Assembly: GCF_963576615.1 (NCBI RefSeq)
Contig: NC_088715.1
Span: 3,240,001 to 3,304,000, forward strand
DNA: 64,000 nt
Reading direction: 5' to 3'
From: Watersipora subatra
Taxonomy: Eukaryota > Bryozoa > Gymnolaemata > Cheilostomatida > Watersiporidae
Part shown: piece by piece, positions 34,655 through 48,000 of the stretch
Layout: every line of letters starts with the position of its first letter
How positions within the stretch are numbered: the stretch's first letter is position 1
The notes under the pieces: model-generated
Seen by the model: only the letters and a program-made list of their open reading frames with translations
Told to the model about the DNA's origin: nothing
Databases searched by the model: none
Program-made: the position numbers and the translations under genes

Positions 34655-34938
34655 GATCAGCAAAGAGTAAGTCACCGTGTGGCGTGTGACATCTATGCTA
34701 GAAGTGGGATATCAGGCTGTGGATCTATTCTGCCTGAAGGATTCCTAATCGGTGGTGTTCTAGCTACCGCTTGTTTCACAGACTTCGATTGTAGCCCTAA
34801 TTCTCTACACTGTATAGCAGGTTTCTGTACAACCTTCTGTGACACAAAGACGGCTAACAAAGACCACTGCTTGAGCCCACAGGCTAAGTGCATATATTCC
34901 AACCCAGTATCACTCAAATCTCAAGTGTGTCATGTGAG
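34655..34938 (+). CDS. Exon 14: cysteine-rich module, largest exon
   Basis: A phase 0 to phase 2 exon of 94 codons with ten cysteines. The first 35 residues (DQQRVSHRVACDIY onward) are atypical and hydrophobic in part (LIGGVLATACF). The repeat pattern resumes at FDCSPNSLHCIAGFCTTFC. Donor GTTAGT. The phase 2 end matches the phase 2 start of exon 15. Confidence 0.72.
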
Positions 34939-35157
34939 GTTAGTTCAACGTACCGAGCTAGAAGAGCCTTCTTTCGTTCATAACTCCTGTTATGTATTTC
35001 ATTAGGGCTCTCGTAAAAACTTTCTACAGCAATGAGTAGGCTAGTCACGCTGTGATGTAATAATCTTGCATTTTATGCAGCATTTCTTGCACTCTAGATC
35101 GTGCCTGAGTGAAATCCTTTACAGGTCTCCCCTGATAAGTGAGTGATTACTAGACAA

Positions 35158-35912
35158 TTATTATTATTGTAATTATTATTACTGTAATTATTATTACTGT
35201 GATTATTATTACTGTGATTATTATTACTGCGATTATTATTACTGCGATTATTATTACTGTGATTATTATTACTGTGATTATTATTACTGTGATTATTATT
35301 ACTGTAATTATTATTACTGTGATTATTATTACTGTAATTATTATTACTGCGATTATTATTACTGCGATTATTATTACTGCGATTATTATTACTGCGATTA
35401 TTATTACTGTGATTATTATTACTGTGATTATTATTACTGCGATTATTATTACTGCGATTATTATTACTGCGATTATTATTACTGTAATTATTATTACTGT
35501 GATTATTATTACTGTGATTATTATTACTGTGATTATTATTACTGTGATTATTATTACTGTAATTATTATTACTGTGATTATTATTACTGTAATTATTATT
35601 ACTGCGATTATTATTACTGCGATTATTATTACTGCGATTATTATTACTGTGATTATTATTACTGTGATTATTATTACTGTAATTATTATTACTGTGATTA
35701 TTATTACTGCGATTATTATTACTGTGATTATTATTACTGTGATTATTATTACTGTGATTATTATTACTGTGATTATTATTACTGTAATTATTATTACTGT
35801 GATTATTATTACTGTGATTATTATTACTCTAATTATTATTATTGTAATTATTATTACTGTGATTGTTATTACTGTAATTATTATTACTGTAATTATTATT
35901 ACTGTAATTATA
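35158..35912. repeat. 15-bp minisatellite, about 50 copies (intron 14)
   Basis: ATTATTATTACTGTG units, varying mainly at the last three bases (GTG, GCG, GTA). Since 15 is a multiple of three, the plus strand is open for 252 codons of Ile/Thr/Val. This is a repeat artefact. Confidence 0.95.
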
Positions 35913-35994
35913 AGGTTGACATCTTGTGCGAGAAAAGTAAAGTGTGCTGCTCTTTAGACTAGAAGGCAGTTTTATCGGCTGCAAAAACTGCTTT

Positions 35995-36208
35995 AGCTTA
36001 TCTATACCTTATCTATACCTTATCTATACCTTATCTATACCTTATCTATACTTTATCTATACCTTATCTATACCTTATCTATACCTTATCTATACCTTAT
36101 CTATACCTTATCTATACCTTATCTATACTTTATCTATACTTTATCTATACCTTATCTATACCTTATCTATACCTTATCTATACCTTATCTATACCTTATC
36201 TATACCTT
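35995..36208. repeat. 11-bp minisatellite, about 19 copies (intron 14)
   Basis: TTATCTATACC units, almost identical throughout. Distinct from the preceding 15-bp array, which ends about 85 bp upstream. Confidence 0.95.
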
Positions 36209-36317
36209 GTGCTGACTTCATTCCTAATCACAATCAAAAAACTAAATTTTCAGTAGCCACAAAAAACATTACAAATGTGAAAATAATACAAATGAGAACT
36301 GCTCAAGTTTTACTGTT

Positions 36318-36515
36318 ACAGTATGTTAACAGTATGTTAACTTACTGTTACAATATGTTAACATATTGTAACAGTCAACAGTATGTAACTGTTAACATAC
36401 TGTTAACACACGTTAACAGTATGTAACCCACTGTAACAATATGTTAACAGTAGTTTAACATATTGTTACAGTATTTTAACAGTATGTTAACAGGATATTA
36501 ACAGTATGTCAACAT
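36318..36515. repeat. GTTAAC-centred direct and inverted repeats (intron 14)
   Basis: Many copies of ACAGTATGTTAAC and its inverse, giving several overlapping short palindromes. This is the third repeat array in the same intron. Confidence 0.8.
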
Positions 36516-36802
36516 GATGCTAATAAAAGAAAAGACCAATTCACTTTCCACTTTTTCATAGAGAGTTTATATTTGTTTGAGATATTTCATATTTTGTATA
36601 GTTATTGTTATTCCTAAGTAATTCTATTAAGTTTTTTATATTAGAAATTTAATAATAATGTTAACACCAAAAGATGGAGCTATTACTGTATAGGTTGAAA
36701 TATTATATACTTTGACATAATTGAAATAAAAGATAAGAAATTGATGGAAAGTCAAGAGAGGTCCCAAATAAGCAATTGTCATATTTTAAACAAATACTGC
36801 AG

Positions 36803-37011
36803 CTGTGAGGAAGGGCGTCAGGCGTGCCCGAGGACGACATACTGTGGCACTAGGAATGGCTTTAAAGTGTGTATACAACTCAACAATATTCCCTGCACCA
36901 TTCAATATGACTGTATCGATGCTCAGAGGTCTGGAACCTTCCTCTGTCAATCTGGAAAGTGCATTCCGACTGGAGGCACTGGTGAACCATGTGTAGACAA
37001 CTCTGAATGTG
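36803..37011 (+). CDS. Exon 15: cysteine-rich module ending in the recurrent motif
   Basis: A phase 2 to phase 1 exon of 70 codons with ten cysteines: SCEEGRQACPRTTYCG, IPCTIQYDC, FLCQSGKCIP and the ending GEPCVDNSEC. The last motif matches exons 1 and 9 at the same position before a phase 1 intron. Acceptor AAATACTGCAG (weak tract), donor GTACGT. Confidence 0.75.
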
Positions 37012-37599
37012 GTACGTTTGAAAAATTAGTGGTGCATGCCACTGCTCTTTAGAATGTAAAGAAGTTTCGTTGATGACTTTATGTCATTTTAACCTGGTAA
37101 CAGTTACAAAACTAAAGGAAATAGCAAAATAGTAACGCCGTGTTATGGCGATTTACCCTCAGAAGGCAAGTCTCAGGTTTCGTTTATCTGGTCTATTCGT
37201 AGGCAGCACCAGTGCCTTTTTACCAACCTATTACAAGTCGATACTATATTTCAATCTGCACCTGCTGCCACTCAGCTCCGTTTGTCAGTAAGCATCAGTT
37301 GCTTAAAGTCTTTTTGCCTTGCTTTCAGCTCAATGGCTCGTTCTGCGCAATGGAAACTTATCGGAAACAATACTTTGATAGTTAGCCTCTGCCATCATAG
37401 ATGTAAAACTTTGCTGTCAATTCTAGCATCTTGCCACATTACACAGCGTGAAACCGTAATATGGCTCTTTCCTCAGCGTGAATATTGACATTAAAAACTA
37501 GACAACATGATACTTTGGTGTTATCCAGGTCAAATGGTTACCAGTTGATTCCAATGGTGAGCTCTGGTTGGTAGCTCTTGGTACTATATTCTTTTGCAG
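37012..37599. other. Intron 15
   Basis: 588 bp, no repeat or element recognised. Acceptor TTCTTTTGCAG. Confidence 0.6.
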
Positions 37600-37674
37600 G
37601 AGAAGGGTTGCACTGTGATGCTCGAGTCTGCGTGCGTATATTTGATGGAGACAATTACAAAAACAAGCTTCCAG
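37600..37674 (+). CDS. Exon 16: small linker exon
   Basis: A phase 1 to phase 1 exon of 25 codons with two cysteines (LHCDARVCVRIFDGDN). It could be skipped without changing frame. Acceptor CTTTTGCAG, donor GTTAGT. Confidence 0.65.
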
Positions 37675-38131
37675 GTTAGTAAGATGCATCTTTTACTAAG
37701 CAAGTCTTCTGAGAGAAGTTGACAAATCTAGGCTAACTTTATAGTGAGATAGTGTGTTATATGGCTTTTTATGTTGGTATTACAGTGCACCATGTGCCTT
37801 ATTTTGCTGAGTACCTTTTTCTATCACTTTGTTGGTGTGGTTTTGTCTAATTCGCTGTTGAACAATATGCCCCAAAATTTTGCCCCCAACTTTTTTTTTC
37901 TCATATCAACATGCCAATCAAGCACCATGCTTACATGTTGGTACGTAAGCTACAGTGAATATGTTGAAGTGAAATACATTGCCAAGAGTCAGATGCATGG
38001 CATGTGTATGGCGAAAAAGCAAATTCAACTTTGTGTATGCAACTGGAATTATGTTAGTAGAAATTTTGAAAAGCGAAAGGTAAGCTTTTTCTAATTGTTT
38101 AAATGATTAGAGTTTAATTTTATACCTACAC

Positions 38132-38390
38132 TGTGTCATGCAGTAGTAAACAGTATTAGCAGTTGAACTCAACATCCGGAGGGGAGAAATTACAATACAA
38201 TGGTAGCATTAAAAAATGTTTGTGTCATACAGTAGTATATTTGCCAAGTTTAACTCAGAATCAGGAAGGGACAGCTCAGGAGAAGATGGACTCATTGAGT
38301 ATATTGTGTCATGCAGTAGTATATTTGCAGAGTTCAACTCAACATCAGGAGGAGACTATTCAGAAGAAGATGGAAACACAGGACCATGTG
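38132..38390 (+). repeat. Triplicated 3' splice-site region before and within exon 17
   Basis: Three tandem copies (starting about 38132, 38221 and 38305; offsets 89 and 84 bp), each with TGTGTCAT[GA]CAGTAGTA followed by an acceptor region and the first codons of exon 17. Copy 3 has the acceptor used here (TATTTGCAG|AG). Copy 2 has TTTGCCAAG, so AG is displaced. Copy 1 has ATTAGCAG. Copy 2 still encodes KFNSESGRDSSGEDG beside EFNSTSGGDYSEEDG in the exon. Confidence 0.85.
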
Positions 38391-38510
38391 CTCACCACGG
38401 CATACAAGGACTTATATATAACCACTCTAGAGGTCTTTGTATTTGCAAATACGGTGCTGTTGAGTTCGGAAATAGATGTCAAGATAGCAATGGCCCTCGT
38501 GAACTTGATT
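38331..38510 (+). CDS. Exon 17: acidic linker plus C-x-C module
   Basis: A phase 1 to phase 1 exon of 60 codons. It opens with an acidic Ser/Gly-rich stretch (STSGGDYSEEDGNTG) and continues GPCAHHG, GLCICKYG, FGNRCQD, a compact C-x-C-x(9)-C unit like those ending exons 2 and 10 and loosely EGF-like. Donor GTAAGT. The start assumes the third of three duplicated acceptors. Confidence 0.7.
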
Positions 38511-39084
38511 GTAAGTTGTTCAATGGAAAATCTTCAGTTTGGTCTTGTTATCGTGTCTCTGGTCTGCTGAGCAGGTGTTTTTCGTCAACCAGTTACCATG
38601 GATGACAATGTCATGACAACTTTATTCCACCTTGAACTGTAACGTTTGCCAAAATTTAAAATTATTTCACTATTGGTTGTAAAAATGATAACTGTCGCCA
38701 AGGTACAGCTTGCTGTGCCACTGGAGTCAACAAGTTTTCTGAGGAAAGTGTTGTACCGCTCAGGGCACTTGTTTTAGACTGAGGTCCAAAACATTAAACA
38801 AGACAGCAGAAAATCGGATGTGTAAAATCACAGTAATAATACTGTTGAAATGATCAGGGATACAATCTGTTAAAATCACACAAAAATTTCATGAACATCG
38901 CTGTTATCAGGCATAACTTTAGCTATATGGTGGTAATATGGCTAGTTTTCATTTATTTGGCTGCTTGATAACTTGTTAGTTGCAGTCACTCGTATTAGTA
39001 GGAGTTACTAGTAGTTAAGCGCAGTTACTGGTCAGTTCTTGGAGTTGCTAGTCCTTAGTTACAATTGTTAGCGGTTAGTTACAG
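38511..39084. other. 5' end of intron 17
   Basis: Non-repetitive intron sequence that grades into the satellite. Degenerate GTTACTAGT and AGTTGCTAGT units are visible from about 38990. Confidence 0.6.
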
Positions 39085-42000
39085 TTGTCGGTTGTATATT
39101 ACAGTTTCTAGTTGTATATTACAGTTGCTAGTAGTATGTTACAGTTGCTAGAAGTATATTACAGTTGCCAGTTGTATATTACAGTTGCCAGTTGTATATT
39201 ACAGTTGCCAGTTGTATATTACAGTTGCTAGTTGTATATTACAGTTGTTAGTAGTATGTTACAGTTGCTAGTTGTATATTACAGTTGCCAGTTGTATATT
39301 ACAGTTGCCAGTTGTATATTACAGTTGCCAGTTGTATATTACAGTTGCTAGTTGTATATCACAGTTGCCAGTTGTATATTACGGTTGCCAGTTGCATATT
39401 ACAGTTGCCAGTTGTATTTTACAGTTGGCAGTTGTATATTACAGTTGCCAGTTGTATATTACAGTTGCCAGTTGTATATCACAGTTGCTAGTTGTATATT
39501 ACAGTTGCCAGTTGTATATTACAGTTGCTAGTTGTATATTACAGTTGCTAGTTGTATATTACAGTTGCTAGTTGTATATTACAGTTGCCAGTTGTATATT
39601 ACAGTTGCTAGTTGTATATTACAGTTGCTAGAAGTATATTACAGGTGCCAGTTGTATATTACAGTTGCCAGTTGTATATTACAGTTGCTAGTTGTATATC
39701 ACAGTTGCCAGTTGTATATTACGGTTGTCAGTTGTATATTACAGTTGCCAGTTGCATATTACAATTGTCAGTTGTGTATTACAGTTGCCAGTTGTATATT
39801 ACAGATGCCAGTTGTATATTACAGTTGGTAGTTGTATATTACAGCTGCCAGTTGTATATTACAGTTGCTAGTTGTATATTACAGTTGCTAGTTGTATATT
39901 ACAGTAGCTAGTTGTATATTACAGTAGCCAGTTGTATATTCAGTTGGTAGTTGTATATTACAGATGCCAGTTGTATATTCAGTTGGTAGTTGTATATTAC
40001 AGTTGCTAGTTGTATATTACAGTAGCTAGTTGTATATTACAGTTTCTAGTTGTATATTACAGTTGCTAGTAGTATGTTACAGTTGCTAGAAGTATATTAC
40101 AGTTGCCAGTTGTATATTACAGTTGCCAGTTGTATATTACAGTTGCCAGTTGTATATTACAGTTGCTAGTTGTATATTACAGTTGTTAGTAGTATGTTAC
40201 AGTTGCTAGTTGTATATTACAGTTGCCAGTTGTATATTACAGTTGCCAGTTGTATATTACAGTTGCCAGTTGTATATTACAGTTGCTAGTTGTATATCAC
40301 AGTTGCCAGTTGTATATTACAGTTGCCAGTTGCATATTACAGTTGCCAGTTGTATTTTACAGTTGCCAGTTGTATATTACAGTTGCCAGTTGTATATTAC
40401 AGTTGCCAGTTGTATATCACAGTTGCTAGTTGTATATTACAGTTGCCAGTTGTATATTACAGTTGCTAGTTGTATATTACAGTTGCTAGTTGTATATTAC
40501 AGTTGCTAGTTGTATATTACAGTTGCCAGTTGTATATTACAGTTGCTAGTTGTATATTACAGTTGCTAGTTGTATATTACAGGTGCCAGTTGTATATTAC
40601 AGTTGCCAGTTGTATATTACAGTTGCTAGTTGTATATCACAGTTGCCAGTTGTATATTACGGTTGTCAGTTGTATATTACAGTTGCCAGTTGCATATTAC
40701 AATTGTCAGTTGTGTATTACAGTTGCCAGTTGTATATTACAGATGCCAGTTGTATATTACAGTTGGTAGTTGTATATTACAGCTGCCAGTTGTATATTAC
40801 AGTTGCTAGTTGTATATTACAGTAGCTAGTTGTATATTACAGTTGCTAGTTGTATATTACAGTTGCCAGTTGTATATTACAGTTGCTAGTTGTATATTAC
40901 AGTTGTTAGTAGTATGTTACAGTTGCCAGTTGTATATTACAGTTGCCAGTTGTATATTACAGTTGCTAGTTGTATATCACAGTTGCCAGTTGTATATTAC
41001 GGTTGCCAGTTGCATATTACAGTTGCCAGTTGTATTTTACAGTTGGCAGTTGTATATTACAGTTGCCAGTTTTATATTACAGTTGCCAGTTGTATATCAC
41101 AGTTGCTAGTTGTATATTACAGTTGCCAGTTGTATATTACAGTTGCTAGTTGTATATTACAGTTGCTAGTTGTATATTACAGTTGCTAGTTGTATATTAC
41201 AGTTGCCAGTTGTATATTACAGTTGCTAGTTGTATATTACAGTTGCTAGTTGTATATTACAGGTGCCAGTTGTATATTACAGTTGCCAGTTGTATATTAC
41301 AGTTGCTAGTTGTATATCACAGTTGCCAGTTGTATATTACGGTTGCCAGTTGCATATTACAGTTGCCAGTTGTATTTTACAGTTGGCAGTTGTATATTAC
41401 AGTTGCCAGTTGTATATTACAGTTGCCAGTTGTATATCACAGTTGCTAGTTGTATATTACAGTTGCCAGTTGTATATTACAGTTGCTAGTTGTATATTAC
41501 AGTTGCTAGTTGTATATTACAGTTGCTAGTTGTATATTACAGTTGCCAGTTGTATATTACAGTTGCTAGTTGTATATTACAGTTGCTAGTTGTATATTAC
41601 AGGTGCCAGTTGTATATTACAGTTGCCAGTTGTATATTACAGTTGCTAGTTGTATATCACAGTTGCCAGTTGTATATTACGGTTGTCAGTTGTATATTAC
41701 AGTTGCCAGTTGCATATTACAATTGTCAGTTGTGTATTACAGTTGCCAGTTGTATATTACAGATGCCAGTTGTATATTACAGTTGGTAGTTGTATATTAC
41801 AGCTGCCAGTTGTATATTACAGTTGCTAGTTGTATATTACAGTAGCTAGTTGTATATTACAGTTGCCAGTTGTATATTACAGTTGCCAGTTGTATATTAC
41901 AGTTGCTAGTTGTATATTACAGTTGCTAGTTGTATATTACAGTTGCTAGTTGTATATTACAGTTGCCAGTTGTATATTACAGTTGCCAGTTGTATATTAC

Positions 42001-45000
42001 AGTTGCCAGTTGTATATTACAGTTGCTAGTTGTATATTACAGTTGCTAGTTGTATATTACAGTTGCTAGTTGTATATTACAGTAGCTAGTTGTATATTAC
42101 AGTAGCTAGTTGTATATTACAGTTGCTAGTTGTATATTACAGTAGCTAGTTGTATATTACAGTTGCTAGTTGTATATTACAGTAGCTAGTTGTATATTAC
42201 GGTTGGTAGTTGTATATTACAGCTGCCAGTTGTATATTACAGTTGCTAGTTGTATATTACAGTTGCCAGTTGTATATTACAGATGCCAGTTGTATATTAC
42301 GGTTGGTAGTTGTATATTACAGCTGCCAGTTGTATATTACAGTTGCTAGTTGTATATTACAGTAGCTAGTTGTATATTACAGTAGCTAGTTGTATATTAC
42401 AGTTGCCAGTTGTATATTACAGTTGCTAGTTGTATATTACAGTTGCTAGTTGTATATTACAGTTGCCAGTTGTATATTACAGTTGCTAGTTGTATATTAC
42501 AGTTGCTAGTTGTATATTACAGTTGCTAGTTGTATATTACAGTTGCTAGTTGTATATTACAGTTGCTAGTTGTATATTACAGTTGCTAGTTGTATATTAC
42601 AGTTGCTAGTTGTATATTACAGTTGCTAGTTGTATATTACAGTTGCTAGTTGTATATTACAGTTGCTAGTTGTATATTACAGTTGCTAGTTGTATATTAC
42701 AGTTGCTAGTTGTATATCACAGTTGCTAGTTGTATATTACAGATGCCAGTTGTGTATTACAGTTGCTAGTTGTATATTACAGTTGTTAGTTGTATATTAC
42801 AGTTGCTAGTTGTATATTACAGTTGCTAGTTGTATATTACAGTAGCTAGTTGTATATTACAGTTGCTAGTTGTATATTACAGATGCCAGTTGTGTATTAC
42901 AGTTGCTAGTTGTATATTACAGTTGTTAGTTGTATATTACAGTTGCTAGTTGTATATTACAGTTGCTAGTTGTATATTACAGTTGCTAGTTGTATATTAC
43001 AGTAGCCAGTTGCATATTACAGTTGCTAGTTGTATATTACAGTTGCTAGTTGTATATTACAGTAGCTAGTTGTATATTACAGTAGCTAGTTGTATATTAC
43101 AGTAGCTAGTTGTATATTACAGTAGCTAGTTGTATATTACAGTTGCTAGTTGTATATTACAGTTGCCAGTTGTATATTACAGCTACCAGTTGTATATTAC
43201 AGTTGCCAGTTGTATATTACAGTAGCTAGTTGTATATTACAGTAGCTAGTTGTATATTACAGTAGCTAGTTGTATATTACAGTAGCTAGTTGTATATTAC
43301 AGTAGCTAGTTGTATATTACAGTAGCTAGTTGTATATTACAGTTGCCAGTTGTATATTACAGTAGCTAGTTGTATATTACAGTTGCTAGTTGTATATTAC
43401 AGTTGCCAGTTGTATATTACAGTTGCTAGTTGTATATTACAGTAGCTAGTTGTATATTACAGTAGCTAGTTGTATATTACAGTAGCCAGTTGCATATTAC
43501 AGTTGCTAGTTGTATATTACAGTTGCTAGTTGTATATTACAGTAGCTAGTTGTATATTACAGTAGCTAGTTGTATATTACAGTAGCTAGTTGTATATTAC
43601 AGTAGCTAGTTGTATATTACAGTTGCTAGTTGTATATTACAGTTGCCAGTTGTATATTACAGCTACCAGTTGTATATTACAGTTGCCAGTTGTATATTAC
43701 AGTAGCTAGTTGTATATTACAGTAGCTAGTTGTATATTACAGTAGCTAGTTGTATATTACAGTAGCTAGTTGTATATTACAGTAGCTAGTTGTATATTAC
43801 AGTAGCTAGTTGTATATTACAGTTGCCAGTTGTATATTACAGTAGCTAGTTGTATATTACAGTTGCTAGTTGTATATTACAGTTGCCAGTTGTATATTAC
43901 AGTTGCTAGTTGTATATTACAGTAGCTAGTTGTATATTACAGGTACCAGTTGTATATTACAGTTGCCAGTTGTATATTACAGTAGCTAGTTGTATATTAC
44001 AGTAGCTAGTTGTATATTACAGTTGCCAGTTGTATATTACAGCTACCAGTTGTATATTACAGTTGCCAGTTGTATATTACAGTAGCTAGTTGTATATTAC
44101 AGTAGCTAGTTGTATATTACAGTAGCTAGTTGTATATTACAGTAGCTAGTTGTATATTACAGTAGCTAGTTGTATATTACAGTTGCTAGTTGTATATTAC
44201 AGTTGCCAGTTGTATATTACAGTTGCTAGTTGTATATTACAGTTGCTAGTTGTATATTACAGTAGCTAGTTGTATATTACAGTAGCTAGTTGTATATTAC
44301 AGTAGCTAGTTGTATATTACAGTTGCTAGTTGTATATTACAGTTGCTAGTTGTATATTACAGTAGCTAGTTGTATATTACAGTTGCCAGTTGTATATTAC
44401 AGCTACCAGTTGTATATTACAGTTGCCAGTTGTATATTACAGTAGCTAGTTGTATATTACAGTAGCTAGTTGTATATTACAGTAGCTAGTTGTATATTAC
44501 AGTAGCTAGTTGTATATTACAGTAGCTAGTTGTATATTACAGTTGCTAGTTGTATATTACAGTTGCCAGTTGTATATTACAGTTGCTAGTTGTATATTAC
44601 AGTTGCTAGTTGTATATTACAGTAGCTAGTTGTATATTACAGTAGCTAGTTGTATATTACAGTAGCTAGTTGTATATTACAGTAGCTAGTTGTATATTAC
44701 AGTAGCTAGTTGTATATTACAGTAGCTAGTTGTATATTACAGTAGCTAGTTGTATATTACAGTAGCCAGTTGTATATTACAGTAGCCAGTTGTATATTAC
44801 AGTAGCTAGTTGTATATTACAGTTGCTAGTTGTATATTACAGTAGCTAGTTGTATATTACAGTAGCTAGTTGTATATTACAGTAGCTAGTTGTATATTAC
44901 AGTAGCCAGTTGTATATTACAGTAGCCAGTTGTATATTACAGTAGCCAGTTGTATATTACAGTAGCTAGTTGTATATTACAGTTGCTAGTTGTATATTAC

Positions 45001-48000
45001 AGTAGCTAGTTGTATATTACAGTAGCTGGTTGTATATTACAGTAGCTAGTTGTATATTACAGTAGCTAGTTGTATATTACAGTAGCTAGTTGTATATTAC
45101 AGTAGCCAGTTGTATATTACAGTAGCCAGTTGTATATTACAGTAGCTAGTTGTATATTACAGTTGCTAGTTGTATATTACAGTAGCTAGTTGTATATTAC
45201 AGTAGCTAGTTGTATATTACAGTAGCTAGTTGTATATTACAGTAGCCAGTTGTATATTACAGTAGCCAGTTGTATATTACAGTAGCCAGTTGTATATTAC
45301 AGTTGCCAGTTGTATATTACAGTAGCTAGTTGTATATTACAGTAGCTAGTTGTATATTACAGTAGCTAGTTGTATATTACAGTAGCTAGTTGTATATTAC
45401 AGTAGCCAGTTGTATATTACAGTAGCCAGTTGTATATTACAGTAGCCAGTTGTATATTACAGTAGCTAGTTGTATATTACAGTTGCTAGTTGTATATTAC
45501 AGTAGCTAGTTGTATATTACAGTAGCTAGTTGTATATTACAGTAGCCAGTTGTATATTACAGCTACCAGTTGTATATTACAGTTGCCAGTTGTATATTAC
45601 AGTAGCTAGTTGTATATTACAGTAGCTAGTTGTATATTACAGTAGCTAGTTGTATATTACAGTAGCTAGTTGTATATTACAGTAGCTAGTTGTATATTAC
45701 AGTAGCTAGTTGTATATTACAGTTGCCAGTTGTATATTACAGTAGCTAGTTGTATATTACAGTTGCTAGTTGTATATTACAGTTGCCAGTTGTATATTAC
45801 AGTTGCTAGTTGTATATTACAGTAGCTAGTTGTATATTACAGGTACCAGTTGTATATTACAGTTGCCAGTTGTATATTACAGTAGCTAGTTGTATATTAC
45901 AGTAGCTAGTTGTATATTACAGTTGCCAGTTGTATATTACAGCTACCAGTTGTATATTACAGTTGCCAGTTGTATATTACAGTAGCTAGTTGTATATTAC
46001 AGTAGCTAGTTGTATATTACAGTAGCTAGTTGTATATTACAGTAGCTAGTTGTATATTACAGTAGCTAGTTGTATATTACAGTTGCTAGTTGTATATTAC
46101 AGTTGCCAGTTGTATATTACAGTTGCTAGTTGTATATTACAGTTGCTAGTTGTATATTACAGTAGCTAGTTGTATATTACAGTAGCTAGTTGTATATTAC
46201 AGTAGCTAGTTGTATATTACAGTTGCTAGTTGTATATTACAGTTGCTAGTTGTATATTACAGTAGCTAGTTGTATATTACAGTTGCCAGTTGTATATTAC
46301 AGCTACCAGTTGTATATTACAGTTGCCAGTTGTATATTACAGTAGCTAGTTGTATATTACAGTAGCTAGTTGTATATTACAGTAGCTAGTTGTATATTAC
46401 AGTAGCTAGTTGTATATTACAGTAGCTAGTTGTATATTACAGTTGCTAGTTGTATATTACAGTTGCCAGTTGTATATTACAGTTGCTAGTTGTATATTAC
46501 AGTTGCTAGTTGTATATTACAGTAGCTAGTTGTATATTACAGTAGCTAGTTGTATATTACAGTAGCTAGTTGTATATTACAGTAGCTAGTTGTATATTAC
46601 AGTAGCTAGTTGTATATTACAGTAGCTAGTTGTATATTACAGTAGCTAGTTGTATATTACAGTAGCCAGTTGTATATTACAGTAGCCAGTTGTATATTAC
46701 AGTAGCTAGTTGTATATTACAGTTGCTAGTTGTATATTACAGTAGCTAGTTGTATATTACAGTAGCTAGTTGTATATTACAGTAGCTAGTTGTATATTAC
46801 AGTAGCCAGTTGTATATTACAGTAGCCAGTTGTATATTACAGTAGCCAGTTGTATATTACAGTAGCTAGTTGTATATTACAGTTGCTAGTTGTATATTAC
46901 AGTAGCTAGTTGTATATTACAGTAGCTGGTTGTATATTACAGTAGCTAGTTGTATATTACAGTAGCTAGTTGTATATTACAGTTGCTAGTTGTATATTAC
47001 AGTAGCTAGTTGTATATTACAGTAGCTAGTTGTATATTACAGTAGCTAGTTGTATATTACAGTAGCCAGTTGTATATTACAGTAGCCAGTTGTATATTAC
47101 AGTAGCCAGTTGTATATTACAGTAGCTAGTTGTATATTACAGTTGCTAGTTGTATATTACAGTAGCTAGTTGTATATTACAGTAGCCAGTTGTATATTAC
47201 AGTAGCTAGTTGTATATTACAGTTGCTAGTTGTATATTACAGTAGGTAGTTGTATATTACAGTAGCTAGTTGTATATTACAGTAGCCAGTTGTATATTAC
47301 AGCTACCAGTTGTATATTACAGTTGCCAGTTGTATATTACAGTAGCTAGTTGTATATTACAGTAGCTAGTTGTATATTACAGTAGCTAGTTGTATATTAC
47401 AGTAGCTAGTTGTATATTACAGTAGCTAGTTGTATATTACAGTAGCTAGTTGTATATTACAGTTGCCAGTTGTATATTACAGCAGCTAGTTGTATATTAC
47501 AGTTGCTAGTTGTATATTACAGTTGCCAGTTGTATATTACAGTTGCTAGTTGTATATTACAGTAGCTAGTTGTATATTACAGGTACCAGTTGTATATTAC
47601 AGTTGCCAGTTGTATATTACAGTAGCTAGTTGTATATTACAGTAGCTAGTTGTATATTACAGTTGCCAGTTGTATATTACAGCTACCAGTTGTATATTAC
47701 AGTTGCCAGTTGTATATTACAGTAGCTAGTTGTATATTACAGTAGCTAGTTGTATATTACAGTAGCTAGTTGTATATTACAGTAGCTAGTTGTATATTAC
47801 AGTAGCTAGTTGTATATTACAGTTGCTAGTTGTATATTACAGTTGCCAGTTGTATATTACAGTTGCTAGTTGTATATTACAGTTGCTAGTTGTATATTAC
47901 AGTAGCTAGTTGTATATTACAGTAGCTAGTTGTATATTACAGTAGCTAGTTGTATATTACAGTTGCTAGTTGTATATTACAGTTGCTAGTTGTATATTAC

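Noticed and set aside
35199..35957. 252-codon Ile/Thr/Val ORF
   Set aside because: Direct translation of a 15-bp tandem repeat in intron 14. The unit length is a multiple of three, so openness is automatic.
38163..38570. 135-codon plus-strand ORF in a second frame over exon 17
   Set aside because: It arises from the triplicated acceptor region. It lacks the cysteine pattern, and the other frame fits splice phase.
39272..41845. Many 68-99 codon ORFs with YITVASC repeats
   Set aside because: Overlapping frames of the 20-bp satellite. The same peptide recurs in every frame offset and no splice or start context is present.
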